Shown here piece by piece: positions 44,001 to 52,435 of a stretch of DNA of 64,000 nucleotides. The first letter of the stretch is position 1; each line of letters starts with the position of its first letter. Source of the DNA: Aeoliella straminimaris (GTDB lineage Bacteria > Planctomycetota > Planctomycetia > Pirellulales > Lacipirellulaceae). The translations under genes and the position numbers were made by a program. The notes below the pieces were generated by a model that had not been told where the DNA came from, searched no databases, and saw only the letters and a program-made list of their open reading frames with translations. Location of the stretch: positions 186,001 to 250,000 of the forward strand of contig NZ_JAMXLR010000092.1 of the NCBI RefSeq assembly GCF_024054565.1, in the 5' to 3' direction.

Positions 44001-45037
44001 GAGTCTTCAGTCCACACTGGGGTGCCGGCGAGTTCCGAGCCACCGGCATTGACGCGGTACAGGATGTTTTCATCCGTCGTCTCGGCGACACCGGTTCCGC
44101 TGAGAGCAATGTCGAGAGGCGAACCATCGCCATCGTGCGGAATGGACAGCGTGGCGGTATCGATGGCTTCAGCTGTGGGCGAGTACTGAATGGTGACCGT
44201 GGTCGACTGCCCGGCGGCCAGGACAATCGGCGTGCTCGCTTCGAACTGAAAGCTGAATGGGGTCGTGCTGGGAGTGAGCTCGGCCAGGGCCGGGTCGATA
44301 GTGATGTCGGGAGCGCCAGAGACACCATTGTTGGTGAGCGTGATAACCTGCTGAACGGTCTCGCCGAGAAGAGTATCGTCAAAGGCGACGGTGGTGCTGG
44401 AGGCAGCGAGGCTGCTCGACTGGTCATCCACCCACGGAATGATCTCGATGCCCTTGATGGAGGGGTTTTGGGAGACGCGTCCGAAGTCGATGTCCAGCAC
44501 CGAGTCGCTAGTGACGGTGAACGATTCGACAATGCCCGTCAACGGGCCCGCTGCCGCGAACACATCGTAGTTGTCGAGAGCCAGGGCTCCCTCGATGCTC
44601 ACGTCGAAGGCCCGCACGCCGGTTGAAAAGGCGCCGCTCCAGGTCTCGGCAAAGTACAGACGCACTTCGTAATCGCCTGGTGTTACGGGGAAATCCCACT
44701 CCATGTTGCCCGGGCCCGCCTTGTCGAACCGCTCGGTCTGGAACAGCTCCATGGGCGTGCCGGCCGGAATGGACGGACTGCTCGTGTCGATGGTGTTGCC
44801 GGTCGACGATACCGCGGTGTTACCGTCCACCAGGTAGCTGGCGGGGCTGGCGCCGGTGTCGGCCTGCCACACGGGGCTGGCCGCCAGTTCGCTGCCGCCG
44901 GCGTTGATGCGATATAGCGGGTTGCCTAGTACCGCCAGTAGCCGGCGGTCTTCCAGCGATTCGACTTGCAGGTTCCGCTGCCGGGTGCGGCGATTCTTTA
45001 GCTGCTTGAGCGAATTCTTGCGTTTCCGACTCTTCAT
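38066..45037 (-). CDS. Giant multidomain surface protein: four malectin-like domains, beta-propeller, Ca2+-binding repeats
   Basis: This is a 2323-residue protein. A basic N-terminus is followed by LQVESLEDRRLLA, a motif seen at the start of large exported planctomycete proteins. Malectin-like domains start near residues 41, 324, 1779 and 2070, each opening L[YL]R[IV]NAGG and containing EVR[LF]YFAE. Choice-of-anchor-D-type Ig domains are at about 205-318 and 495-605. A sorbosone/glucose-dehydrogenase-like propeller spans about 605-1050 (MQFGPDGRLYISQQSG, AAGLRNPFDIVIDEQGRMYS). Thrombospondin-3-type repeats (DRDGDGYSNDDE, DPDDDNDSILDEVD) lie at about 1060-1112. The C-terminus is acidic. Malectin domains bind carbohydrate, so it may attach to the polysaccharide made by the locus. 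GGGGAGAATAGAAG precedes the ATG. Nothing similar in size is nearby. Confidence 0.85.
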   Translation of the reverse strand: MKSRKRKNSLKQLKNRRTRQRNLQVESLEDRRLLAVLGNPLYRINAGGSELAASPVWQADTGASPASYLVDGNTAVSSTGNTIDTSSPSIPAGTPMELFQTERFDKAGPGNMEWDFPVTPGDYEVRLYFAETWSGAFSTGVRAFDVSIEGALALDNYDVFAAAGPLTGIVESFTVTSDSVLDIDFGRVSQNPSIKGIEIIPWVDDQSSSLAASSTTVAFDDTLLGETVQQVITLTNNGVSGAPDITIDPALAELTPSTTPFSFQFEASTPIVLAAGQSTTVTIQYSPTAEAIDTATLSIPHDGDGSPLDIALSGTGVAETTDENILYRVNAGGSELAGTPVWTEDSSANPSPYSNAQTDGNSGTNSNTETVSYDSSVPVGTPTELFQTQRFDNPSGGNMEWDFDVSPGIYEVRLYFVEVYSDTYVEGGRVFDISIEDAVVEPNYDIYADVGELTAVMKSYLVSSDANLDIDFGRVTQNPTVAGIEIVAIPSGTLLPSTTEVDFGGVLVDDTSIMQVTLTNDHPSSGPDITIDPTQATLSPESGPFSFVFTQMAPIVLAPGEATTLTVTYSPTAEATDGATLTIPHSDSGSPLQIQLSGAGVTEVPVSFQKSVLSNTTGLSRPTSMQFGPDGRLYISQQSGLIRVYDVVQNGANDYEVVQAETISLLQTILNHDDDGTPRPDITTRLVTGILVVGTAENPVIYVGSSDPRIGGGNDGEDTNLDTNSSIISRLTYNGSSWEKLDLVRGLPRSDEQHAINGMVLDPNDPTILYVTVGGNTNMGAPSNNFAFLPEYAYSAAILTVDLAAIGETTYDLPTLDDEDQPGVDVSDPFGGNNGKNQAILEANGPVQIYAAGLRNPFDIVIDEQGRMYSIDNGPNAGWGGLPINEGPEGNATNDVNEADSETHGDGLHYITGEGYYGGHPNPTRSNMNNTFNVSNPQSPIFENNPIESDYQEPGVDDGSLVVYPYSTNGMAVYGAGTFGGAMQGDLLTASFDNTIKRIKLNAAGDAIEFSEDLFSNVGFRPLDVIAPAAGPYTGSIWVIDIATNAVYVFEPQESSNGTEDDRDGDGYSNDDELANNTNPDNPADVPADYDGDFLSNLLDPDDDNDSILDEVDYFAIDPDNGLTTPVGTFYSWENEGEDLGGILGMGFTGLMSNGVDNYELLFDAESVTAGGAAGVFTVDAAGAGTALGSANTQFQGFQFGFNASGETVPFAATTRVLAPFGGHTPQAGQEMGLTLGLGDQDNFVQLVLSGEGGGAIQVVSEFDGVDTVVASQALTLPGPSSVDFWLTIDPIAMTMQASYAIDDGLRTDLGAAIAIPSSWLAGAMAAGIISRDAVGDSLPVTWDHLGVVSDAPSDGHAAAKVEAYPFGSINNSSTARDDSFRIYNNSTNGSQITSILIDLSTSFMPDMLFDPNGTAGDTRGIDMIAQQGVLETGQLSHSFLSPRDGGFAQLQINFSDFDAAELFTFRTDVDPTSVQGSVPPGPSNAADISGLEIAGATITITFDDNTQLAGQLFALDEGVDFYKVHSEVVMTEDPITAAPIISLLGASTPGIVTSASQTIRVTGPAGASVRLLQTEVALHLDGVPGGGFDIDPYEGNKVVNVFDEVATIGLTGYVDIPVTLSDTLEAGGLNYFTAVIEEPDGRTTDLSNVVKVALNDLPPGSTTGSGGNEAPSTSSVIASPDETTSGPITVTAVATDSADVVAAAEYFIDTVGAEGTGTPLAATDGAFDETAEDLTGAISASLFDGLSVGTHTLYVRSQDAQGLWGTVATTTFTKLGTGEETVLYRVNAGGQEVAGDPVWGVDTAASPSIYGNGGDADSNSRANSTNTAIDTSHASIPAGTPMSVFQSNRADPPNGTNIEYDFPVTPGQYTVRLYFAEIWEGAFSVGTRNFDVEIEGVVVLDNYDIFAAAGAGYAGVVETLIVSSDDNLDINLLRGALAPQVSGIEIIGGTTGGSSNQSPSASGVLLSPASTTSGPISITATADDTDGTITAAEYFIDTIGAEGTGIAMSAGDGTFDEANESVTATISAATFDGLSIGEHTIYVRALDSDGAWSTVASATLTKEEVIVAENVLLRINAGGEAVAGDPTWEADTAADPHEFSNAGLNEANSDVLTTTATIDTTDASLPAGTPASIFQTSRFDNPENADLAFDIPLGIGEYEVRFYFAEIDPNSFGEGLRVFDVSVEEQLVLDDFDIYAAAGMAGNKGIMRSFIVSSSSELDIDFFAETGNPMVSAIEILPFEGSGTLAAFTTLSASVPSETSEAALLDDVFADEATFEADNGDLLLLLAQSSSDEEVATISTGSSEEAEETADIFADFGLDSEL

Positions 45038-45156
45038 CTTCTATTCTCCCCAGGTACTCCGCCGTTCGACGCGGCAAGAGGCAATTTCAATGTGATGGTA
45101 TTCTGTTAGTCTGGCCCAAATACGCTATACGGTGGCACGCTTCCGATGCTGCTTGG

Positions 45157-46497
45157 CTAAACTCCACCCGACAGTGGAACTGCCGAGTGGATCTCCTTGG
45201 GATGACTGTTGCTGGAAGGGTTCGTTTCGCCCGAACTGGTAGTTCGTTCGATGCTCGGCTGCGGCAATACACCACAATGCTGCATGGCTTGGCGAAAGCC
45301 ATCGATGGGGCTGCACTCTTGCAGCCATTGCGTGAAGACGCCGGCCGAAGCGGAACGGGCGGAGTCGATCTGCTGTTCCGCGGCCACGCGGCGAATGGCT
45401 GCGATGCAGGACTGCAGGTCTCCCGCGGCAAAGTTGGCGCCGTTCTCCCCCTCGACCACTAACTCAGGTGCCGCGCCAACTGCGTCGGAACAGACAATTG
45501 CCAGTCCCGCAGCGGCCGCTTCCACCATCACCACGCCCCACGGCTCGTGATCGCTAGGCAGCAGCAGGATGTCGCCGCATCCATAGATGCCGGCCATATC
45601 GGCCGGATTGTTGACGAATCCGGTAAAGTGGATGCGATCTCGGCAGGCTTGCGGTACGGAGGCTTCCAGCTGCTCTCGTAGTGCTCCGTCGCCAACCATC
45701 ACCAGGTCCCAGTTTGGCAGTTCGTCGGCAACCGCCGAGAACGCTTCGATCGCCAGGTCGGGACGCTTAGCGGGCATCATGCGAGCGGAGAAGATCATTC
45801 GCCGCCGCGAACTGGCCAACGCAGGGTAAGTGCGACGGACTCGCTCGATCAGGTCGGCCGGCATCTGTTGTAGCAGTTCGACGTTCGGGACAAACGGGAA
45901 CCAGAACACAGGCTTCTGCTGACCGCCATAGCGGAACAGCAGTTCGCGGCCGTTGCGTCCACACGGCATGAGGCCCGCGGAGCAGTTGATCGCGTGACGG
46001 TAGGTGAATTGCTTTAGCCGCCGCAAGGCGCCTTTGAGTTTGTCGCCCTGGACGTTGAAGTCGCCCGAGAGGTAGCAAGGAATCCCGTTGCGGTGGCACC
46101 AGCGAAGGATGCGAAGCCGGCCGAAATCGCCACACCCCTGGCAGATGACCGCGGCGACGTCATGTTGCTTCAGCCAGGCGATGATGCGACCGCCCTTGTT
46201 CCACTCGCGGCGAGAGTAGCGAAGCTGCGCCTGCTCGTTGGTGGGCTCCCCAGCCCCGAAGGCCACCGGCCGAATGCTCTCGGGCAACTCCATGCCCTGC
46301 CAGCGCTGGTAGGCATTGTCGTGCGTGGTAAGTGTCCACAGCTCTACTTGGGGCACTTCGTCGACGAGTCGCTGGTGCACGTACTGGCGATAGGGGGTGA
46401 CCGAATTGGTGATCACCGCGACGCGAGGCCGCGCATGGGGCGCCTGTTGTGCATCGTCAACAGGAGAGTCGTCTGCGATGGTGGACGCAACTGCCAT
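45157..46497 (-). CDS. Glycosyltransferase family 4 (first GT4 of the locus in map order)
   Basis: This is a 446-residue GT-B fold enzyme. The N-terminal Rossmann domain begins RVAVITNSVTPYRQYVHQRL. The nucleotide-sugar half has RRMIFSARMMPAKRPDLAIEAF, the VMVGDGALREQL strand and the GT4 signature LLPSDHEPWGVVMVEAAAAG with its E-x7-E pair. It should transfer a sugar from a nucleotide donor to a growing lipid-linked glycan on the cytoplasmic side. I take ATG 46497 as the start (a TTG at 46521 is possible). It sits 66 bases after the GT39-like gene and 119 bases before the giant protein gene. Confidence 0.88.
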   Translation of the reverse strand: MAVASTIADDSPVDDAQQAPHARPRVAVITNSVTPYRQYVHQRLVDEVPQVELWTLTTHDNAYQRWQGMELPESIRPVAFGAGEPTNEQAQLRYSRREWNKGGRIIAWLKQHDVAAVICQGCGDFGRLRILRWCHRNGIPCYLSGDFNVQGDKLKGALRRLKQFTYRHAINCSAGLMPCGRNGRELLFRYGGQQKPVFWFPFVPNVELLQQMPADLIERVRRTYPALASSRRRMIFSARMMPAKRPDLAIEAFSAVADELPNWDLVMVGDGALREQLEASVPQACRDRIHFTGFVNNPADMAGIYGCGDILLLPSDHEPWGVVMVEAAAAGLAIVCSDAVGAAPELVVEGENGANFAAGDLQSCIAAIRRVAAEQQIDSARSASAGVFTQWLQECSPIDGFRQAMQHCGVLPQPSIERTTSSGETNPSSNSHPKEIHSAVPLSGGV

Positions 46498-46563
46498 AGT
46501 TGGTGTTCGCCAGGTACTCAAGCCGTGATGGGAAAGGATAGTGAACGTGTGCGTATTACGTGG

Positions 46564-49500
46564 TTATTCGAGGTAAAACTCCGAGGCCAGGGATCCTGCG
46601 TTCTGCTCGTCGAGCCGGACGGCAGCGGTGCGATGATTCTTGTCGCGAAGCAGGACGCTGGTAGCGAGATCTTCGTAGACGACGTCCATATGCTCGCGAA
46701 CGAACTTCGAGACGACACTATCGTTAATTTGCGATTGCCCGAACCGATTGGTGCAGTACCAAATGCGATCGTGCTCGGCAAACAGTTGCTCGATCTGTTG
46801 CAGGTTGTAGAGCATCACGGCGCCGCTACGGCGGTCGCGAGGCACTTCGTCGGTGTCGCCGATGGCGGCCTGCAACACCAGGCGGGTTTCGAGCCAGTAG
46901 TCGACGTCAATCGGCTTCGTGCCATCTTCCAGGGCGATTGCGGCGAATTGGAAGTTTTGCGTGTGCGGCAAGATGGAGATGACCACGTCGCCCGGTTGGT
47001 AGTTGGCTTGCACAAACCGCGAAGGTTCCTCCCAGTCGGGACTGCGAAGCTTGCCAACGGCCTGCGCGGGAACACGGTAGCCGCCAAACTCGCTGGCGTC
47101 GATCGCCCAACCGCTGAAAGCCACCAGCAGTACGACCAGCGAAATGGTCGCGATGGTGTGGGCGTAAACTCGCAGGGCCGGATAGCGAATCTCACGGACC
47201 GTGCGATACAGCGAATCGACCATCGCCACTAGCACGACACCAGCCAGCAGAATGACAATCTCCACCAAGTGGAAGGAGTAGCGGTTGGTCCGCAGCGGCA
47301 GCAGCGCCGCCATCAACCCTGCGTTGCTGAGCAGACAGACCAGCAGGAATCGAATCGGCAGTCGCCAACGGTGCTTGAACGCAAGAATCAATGCGACAAC
47401 GACCGTTGCAATGGGCAGGAAGGCATCCCTGGTCCAGGACGAGTTGACCAGGAAGTAGTCGGCATCGAAGAACGGGAACCGCCACATCGGTTCGAGCTTC
47501 ATCGAACTGATGCCCGTTCCGTACCACAGGCGGTGGGTTTGCTGGAAGATGCGATGCCCATTCTGCAGGGCCACTACCAGCACGACCAACACCACGGCGG
47601 GATAGACGGCCGGGGTCAACAAGATGCCCTTCAAGTGGCGGCGGCGGTGAAGCAAGGCTGCCAAGGCCAGTCCCACGCCGTACAGCCCGCTTCCTTCCCA
47701 ACTGAGGTACATGGCGACAAAGCTGAGAGCGGCGGCCCACACGTACCCTTTGCGCAGTTTGCCAGTGCCACGTACCGCTTCGAACGCCAGGTAGGTGGTC
47801 AGCAAGGTAAAGAACTGCACCTGGCACAGGTAGCGTCCGAAGTTGGACATCCCAATCACGTGCGGCGACACCGCATACAGCAGCCCGGCGATCAGGCCCA
47901 CATAGGCGTTAAACCACCTGGTGCCGGCGTAGCCTATCAATAGCAGCGTGGCCATGGACCACAGCACGGCTGGAATCCGAATGACCAATCGCGGTTCGTC
48001 GATCACCATGGCGGCCGCGGCATTGCAATAGTAAACCAGTTCGCTGGTCGAGCAGTAACTGCGGGGTAGGTCTTCGTGGGCCTGGATCGTGGGGAAACCA
48101 TGGTCGAAGATCGACATGGTGAACCGATAGGCGCTGACCTCATCGTGGTGCATGGGTTCGGCGAGAATCCAAGCCGTCCGCAGCCAGCCGGCCAGGGCGA
48201 TGAGTAACACCCAGCAGGTGATGAAGGCGATTCGCCCCGAAGAGTTGGCCGGAAGCCCTTCGGCGGATGTTGTCGTTTGCGAAGTGGGGCGCCAAGCCGC
48301 CAGTACATAGAGACCGAGCCAGAGCACAAGGACCAACGTCAGCAATCCCCACAGGTAGATGGGCTGATAGACATCGTGACTGGTCCACGCCAGGTCCCAG
48401 GTCATCAGGCCGGCGGCCGCTGCCAGGGCCGTGCTGGGCAGGAGTGCCCAATAGCTGAGGCTTCCGGGGAGCGGTCGTTCCGATTCCGATCGTATGGCAT
48501 GGATGGCCTGCTGAACGGCGGTGCATCCCACGACAGCAACCACCGCCATGCCCAGCACGATGGCTAGCCATTTGGCCGCTGCCAGGAGCGACAGCAGCGT
48601 GGGACGCTGGTAGGCGTTGAACTGTCGCTGAATCGAACGTGGCACCACACCCCCGTTGCCAACTTCTTCGCGACAGGACTGCCATTGGTTGGAATTCAGA
48701 TCGGGTTGCATCCATGTCGGCGCGATGTCCGCACTGCTCTTCCAGCTCTTGTCGGTGGCCAGATGAATCTCCTCGTCCCCGCAGGTGGCGACGAGCTCGC
48801 CCTCGATGCGTGGCACCACGCCCGCTTCGCTGACCGCCAGCGAGATGGTATTGGTGCCCGGGCGGAGCAGGGCGGTCAGATCGAGCGTTTGTTCCACCAC
48901 CTGGTTTTCGGGAGTGGTGCTCAACTGCAGCCGGTCGTCTACCACCATCCATCCATTCACAGCCAGGCGGTAAGGTCCGGTCGAGGCCACGCGTAGCCAT
49001 GACGCCGAAGGCGACTGTGGCAGTTCGAATGTCGTGGCAAAGGTCGCCGAGGTGCTGCTGGCAGCGGCGGGCGCGATCCAGGTGGCCGTGCGAGGTGTCT
49101 TGATCGCTCCAGGAGGGACGTCTACCTGGGCGGTCCAGTCAACGGGGTCGCCTGCGTCGGCGGCGGCCCAGTGCTCGTCGGGGTAATCGACCTCGTACCA
49201 GAACATTCCCCGGCGATCGTAGAGGTTCGAAGCCAACCAGCCCTCGCCGCCATCGAACGAGATGGGCTCGGCGTGAGCGAACAGGCACTGCCCTTCGATG
49301 GATACCTGGGGCAGGCGGTCACGAATCAACTGGCGGGCATGAATGGCAACCGTATTCTTGCCCTGCCGCAGGTTGGAGGTGATGTCGAGCAGCGTGGCGC
49401 CAACGCGTCCGCTGCCGACGCGGGCGGTCTGACCGACCTGTTGGCCGTTGACAAAAACCTGTACGGCATCGTGCCCGATGACCTGCAACCAGGCGTAGTC

Positions 49501-49701
49501 GGCGGATTCTGCGAGCGTCACCGTGCGGCGCAGATAGAGGTGCTTGTTGGCGGCCAGTTCGGCCGGCACCCGCAGGGGAGCTTCCGTGCTGGAGACCTGG
49601 TATTCCGGCACCGCTGGCGCCGTCCACGTGCGATAGGCGAAATCGCCCATCAACAGGGAGAACGCAATCAGTAGTGCAAGTTGAGACGATCTTAGCTTCA
49701 T
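46564..49701 (-). CDS. GT39-like membrane glycosyltransferase with N-terminal periplasmic beta-sandwich domains
   Basis: This is a 1045-residue protein. After a signal-anchor (LALLIAFSLLMGDFAY) come two beta-sandwich modules at about 40-135 (YLRRTVTLAESADYAWLQV, FVNGQQVGQ) and about 190-330, like the sugar-binding domain of family 2 glycoside hydrolases. From about residue 375 there are about twelve membrane helices. Near residue 517 AEPMHHDEVSAYRF has the acidic D-E motif in the first periplasmic loop used by GT39 and ArnT-type enzymes that take sugar from polyprenyl-phosphate. It may transfer sugars outside the membrane. Only two bases separate it from the TPR gene upstream. Confidence 0.75.
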   Translation of the reverse strand: MKLRSSQLALLIAFSLLMGDFAYRTWTAPAVPEYQVSSTEAPLRVPAELAANKHLYLRRTVTLAESADYAWLQVIGHDAVQVFVNGQQVGQTARVGSGRVGATLLDITSNLRQGKNTVAIHARQLIRDRLPQVSIEGQCLFAHAEPISFDGGEGWLASNLYDRRGMFWYEVDYPDEHWAAADAGDPVDWTAQVDVPPGAIKTPRTATWIAPAAASSTSATFATTFELPQSPSASWLRVASTGPYRLAVNGWMVVDDRLQLSTTPENQVVEQTLDLTALLRPGTNTISLAVSEAGVVPRIEGELVATCGDEEIHLATDKSWKSSADIAPTWMQPDLNSNQWQSCREEVGNGGVVPRSIQRQFNAYQRPTLLSLLAAAKWLAIVLGMAVVAVVGCTAVQQAIHAIRSESERPLPGSLSYWALLPSTALAAAAGLMTWDLAWTSHDVYQPIYLWGLLTLVLVLWLGLYVLAAWRPTSQTTTSAEGLPANSSGRIAFITCWVLLIALAGWLRTAWILAEPMHHDEVSAYRFTMSIFDHGFPTIQAHEDLPRSYCSTSELVYYCNAAAAMVIDEPRLVIRIPAVLWSMATLLLIGYAGTRWFNAYVGLIAGLLYAVSPHVIGMSNFGRYLCQVQFFTLLTTYLAFEAVRGTGKLRKGYVWAAALSFVAMYLSWEGSGLYGVGLALAALLHRRRHLKGILLTPAVYPAVVLVVLVVALQNGHRIFQQTHRLWYGTGISSMKLEPMWRFPFFDADYFLVNSSWTRDAFLPIATVVVALILAFKHRWRLPIRFLLVCLLSNAGLMAALLPLRTNRYSFHLVEIVILLAGVVLVAMVDSLYRTVREIRYPALRVYAHTIATISLVVLLVAFSGWAIDASEFGGYRVPAQAVGKLRSPDWEEPSRFVQANYQPGDVVISILPHTQNFQFAAIALEDGTKPIDVDYWLETRLVLQAAIGDTDEVPRDRRSGAVMLYNLQQIEQLFAEHDRIWYCTNRFGQSQINDSVVSKFVREHMDVVYEDLATSVLLRDKNHRTAAVRLDEQNAGSLASEFYLE

Positions 49702-49703
49702 GG

Positions 49704-51101
49704 TTACATCCCCAGCCGACCTTCCTGGGCCTTGAGGTTGGCGTTCTTGGGAAGATGGAAATTCGCGATCGACCGATCGTACATCGAGCGAGCTTTGGCG
49801 AAGTCGCCCGTGTTGAAATAGGCGTCGCCAATCATCGAGGCGATGTCGCTGTTGACGATGCGGTCGCCCACCTGCACCAGACGGGGCATCAACGCCTGTT
49901 CGAGCTCTTCAGCACGCAGCGGATTGGCGGCCAGTGCCGTGGTGCTTTGGGCAATCCAGTGACCGGGCATCCAAGGAGCCAGTAGAGTGGCTTCGCCCCA
50001 CAGGTGATCTGCGGCCGTGAAATCGCCCAAGGCGACCTGTTCAGCCGCCATGTGACCGAGGATCTCGGCCAGCAGTTCGCGAGAAGCGTGGCTGCTTTCG
50101 TCTTGGTTGATGGTGGGAGACAGCATGTTGCGAGCCTCGGCGTAGTCGCCAGTCAGGGCTTGCTGGTGGGCCACGAAGAAGGCAGTGTAAAAATCATCTA
50201 TGCCCTGGCGATAGTGCACCCGACCAAGGGCGAGCCGGTACCGCCGACTGAATTCGAGCGATGGCATCGCCCACTTCACGCGGTCGAGCGATTGTTCGGC
50301 TTCGGCCAGTTGCTGGGCATCCTCGTGGGCGGCCGCTTGCATGAAATGGTATTCAGCCACCCAGCGTGGCCAGGTGGCAGCCACGGCCAGCAGCAGTCCC
50401 ACGGCCACCCATCCACCTGCGTACGTCAACCGGTGCCGTAAGCTTCCGGAACTTGCCAGCAGCACCCCGGTGCAGGCCACAGCGACCATCCAGGGTCCGT
50501 ACATCGAGTAACGAAATGGCAGGAAGACCGGGTGTACAGTCGAGTGGTGCCCGGCTGCCGTGTTGTGACTGCCACCGGTGGCAAGTCGATCGGGGACACC
50601 GCCGGTTAGCAACTCTTCACTCTGATGGTGGAACACTTCGCGGAGCACCGCGCGCTGCCGGACTTCGCTTTCGAAGAACTCGATCAAGCCCGGATGGTTC
50701 CAAAGGGCGGCCGACACGGCGGGAATGCTGACGGCCAGCACCAGACCGAGCGCCATGGCGATCCGGTCGCGTCGCATAACCACGAGCAGGATGGCCGCCA
50801 CGATAGCCAGCAACACCGGTACTGCAACGCTATTCATCAGCCAAGGACGTGGCGCTACAGCAGCGTAGGGCGGAAAGAATGGTCTGCCCCCCAGATAGCT
50901 CCACGGAATGTGGAAGCCTCGGAAGTCGCGGCTGATGGCGGGGCGGAGCCAGGGGCCCAAGCACAGGGCTGCGCACGCCAGTAGCGCCATCACCGCCAGT
51001 CCGCGATTCGACAGCACGGTGCTGCCGATACGAACCAAGGCGTCCAGCCCCCGTTGGGACCAGTGCCTGGCCTGGTGTTTGAGTTGTTTGAAGGAAGCCA
51101 T
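49704..51101 (-). CDS. Membrane protein with TPR-like repeats
   Basis: This is a 465-residue protein. Four or five hydrophobic helices lie in the first 250 residues (ALLACAALCLGPWL, AVPVLLAIVAAILLVVM, GLVLAVSIPAVSAAL, WMVAVACTGVLLA, VAVGLLLAVAATW). The rest contains helical repeats of TPR type (EYHFMQAAAHEDAQQLAEAE, ASMIGDAYFNTGDFAKARSMYD). Such proteins scaffold polysaccharide synthesis and export complexes. It is 59 bases after the HlyD-type gene and two bases before the GT39-like gene, so is part of the operon. It has none of the motifs of Wzy polymerases. Confidence 0.75.
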   Translation of the reverse strand: MASFKQLKHQARHWSQRGLDALVRIGSTVLSNRGLAVMALLACAALCLGPWLRPAISRDFRGFHIPWSYLGGRPFFPPYAAVAPRPWLMNSVAVPVLLAIVAAILLVVMRRDRIAMALGLVLAVSIPAVSAALWNHPGLIEFFESEVRQRAVLREVFHHQSEELLTGGVPDRLATGGSHNTAAGHHSTVHPVFLPFRYSMYGPWMVAVACTGVLLASSGSLRHRLTYAGGWVAVGLLLAVAATWPRWVAEYHFMQAAAHEDAQQLAEAEQSLDRVKWAMPSLEFSRRYRLALGRVHYRQGIDDFYTAFFVAHQQALTGDYAEARNMLSPTINQDESSHASRELLAEILGHMAAEQVALGDFTAADHLWGEATLLAPWMPGHWIAQSTTALAANPLRAEELEQALMPRLVQVGDRIVNSDIASMIGDAYFNTGDFAKARSMYDRSIANFHLPKNANLKAQEGRLGM

Positions 51102-51160
51102 GGTTTAACTGCTCACGCAATCAGAAGGATTCTCAATCGAAGAAACCGAAGTGGTCCGAC

Positions 51161-52294
51161 CTACGGTTGACTGGCAGCCAGATCGTCACGGCCGCTCCAT
51201 TCTTCCCATTGCGTGTTGAGTACGTCGTCGTTGCGAACCGAATCCTGGCCGTAGACCACGATCTCGTCGCCCGAGTTCAGTCCGTCCAATACTTCCACGT
51301 ACCCCGCTTGGACCACCGAGCCGGTCTTCACTTCCTGCAATTTGGCTCGCTTGTCTTCCACGCGGACCACCATGGCCTTCTGCTTGTTCTTGATAATGGC
51401 CACGCTCGGAACCGCCATGCCCTTGCTCGTTCCGCGCGAGACACGCGCGTATCCGGAGATGCCAGCGCGGATGCGATTGCCGGGATTCGGCACTTCGATC
51501 AACACGGGCAGCACGCGAGTCTTGGTGGAGACCATTGGCGAGATCTTCACGACCTTGCCCGTGAAAGTGTCCTGTGGGAAGGCGTCCAGTGCGACCTCGG
51601 CCGCTTGTCCGACATCCAACGAATCGCAGCGTTCCATGGGGAAGTCCATCTGAACGTAGATGGGATCGAGTTGATGAACGACTGCCAGGGTAGTCTGGCC
51701 GCCCAGCCGCATCTGCGGCGCTACGTCCATCTGCTCAATCACTCCGTCGACAGGACTCTTGACCACACACAGCTCCAAATCACGCTGCGACATGCCGAGG
51801 TCGACTTCGGCCGTCTTCACGGCCACTTCAGCGGTTTTCACTTCCAGGCCCGAGGCCGCGTTCTTCTCGTGCAGCTTTGTCATCACGGTCAGCTCTTCCT
51901 TGGCCTTGTCGAGTAAGGCTTGTTTCTCCTCGACGATTTGTTGGAAGAGCGTGGGATTGAATTCCAGCAGCACATCGCCCTTGGAAACGGCGGAACCCAC
52001 GCCGGAGTTGACGGCCGTGACTTCGCGGTCCAACGCTTCGGAGGCGCTCTCGGGAATGGACAGAATGACGCTTTGCGAAGGAATGGTTACGGCAGTACCA
52101 CCAATGACTTCCGAGAACTCGCGTTCTACGGCCTTCACGGTGCGTACCGGGATAGGCTTGTCCGCTTTGCGCGCCTGGGTGGGGCTCCAGTCTCGCAAGG
52201 CCCCCCGGGCTTGCCATTGCCATGCTGCTACAGCGCCCACGGCACAGAGGAGCACAAACAAACCACTGATTCGACGTAGTGTTTCGGGACGCAT
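51161..52294 (-). CDS. HlyD/RND-type periplasmic adaptor protein
   Basis: This is a 377-residue membrane-fusion protein. An N-terminal anchor (ISGLFVLLCAVGAVAAWQW) is followed by a lipoyl half-domain, a coiled-coil hairpin at about 125-185 (IVEEKQALLDKAKEELTVMT, GLEVKTAEVAVKTAEVDLGM), the second lipoyl half (VVKSPVDGVIEQMDVAPQMR) and a beta-barrel domain. It would bridge an inner-membrane pump to a TolC channel. The start at 52294 is supported by GGAGG. No pump gene is adjacent; a TolC-like gene lies about 9 kb away at the end of the window. It is the gene after the flippase, with 141 bases between. Confidence 0.85.
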   Translation of the reverse strand: MRPETLRRISGLFVLLCAVGAVAAWQWQARGALRDWSPTQARKADKPIPVRTVKAVEREFSEVIGGTAVTIPSQSVILSIPESASEALDREVTAVNSGVGSAVSKGDVLLEFNPTLFQQIVEEKQALLDKAKEELTVMTKLHEKNAASGLEVKTAEVAVKTAEVDLGMSQRDLELCVVKSPVDGVIEQMDVAPQMRLGGQTTLAVVHQLDPIYVQMDFPMERCDSLDVGQAAEVALDAFPQDTFTGKVVKISPMVSTKTRVLPVLIEVPNPGNRIRAGISGYARVSRGTSKGMAVPSVAIIKNKQKAMVVRVEDKRAKLQEVKTGSVVQAGYVEVLDGLNSGDEIVVYGQDSVRNDDVLNTQWEEWSGRDDLAASQP

Positions 52295-52435
52295 GTTACT
52301 CGGACCTCCGCATTTACCAATTGGATTTTTTGAGCTTGTGAGGGGGACTTCATCCCACCTGTTGGCGACCATCCTTGGCTTGTTGTGCGGCCGGTGTCCT
52401 TCCGAGCCGCCGAAATTCAATACACGCTCGGGGCG

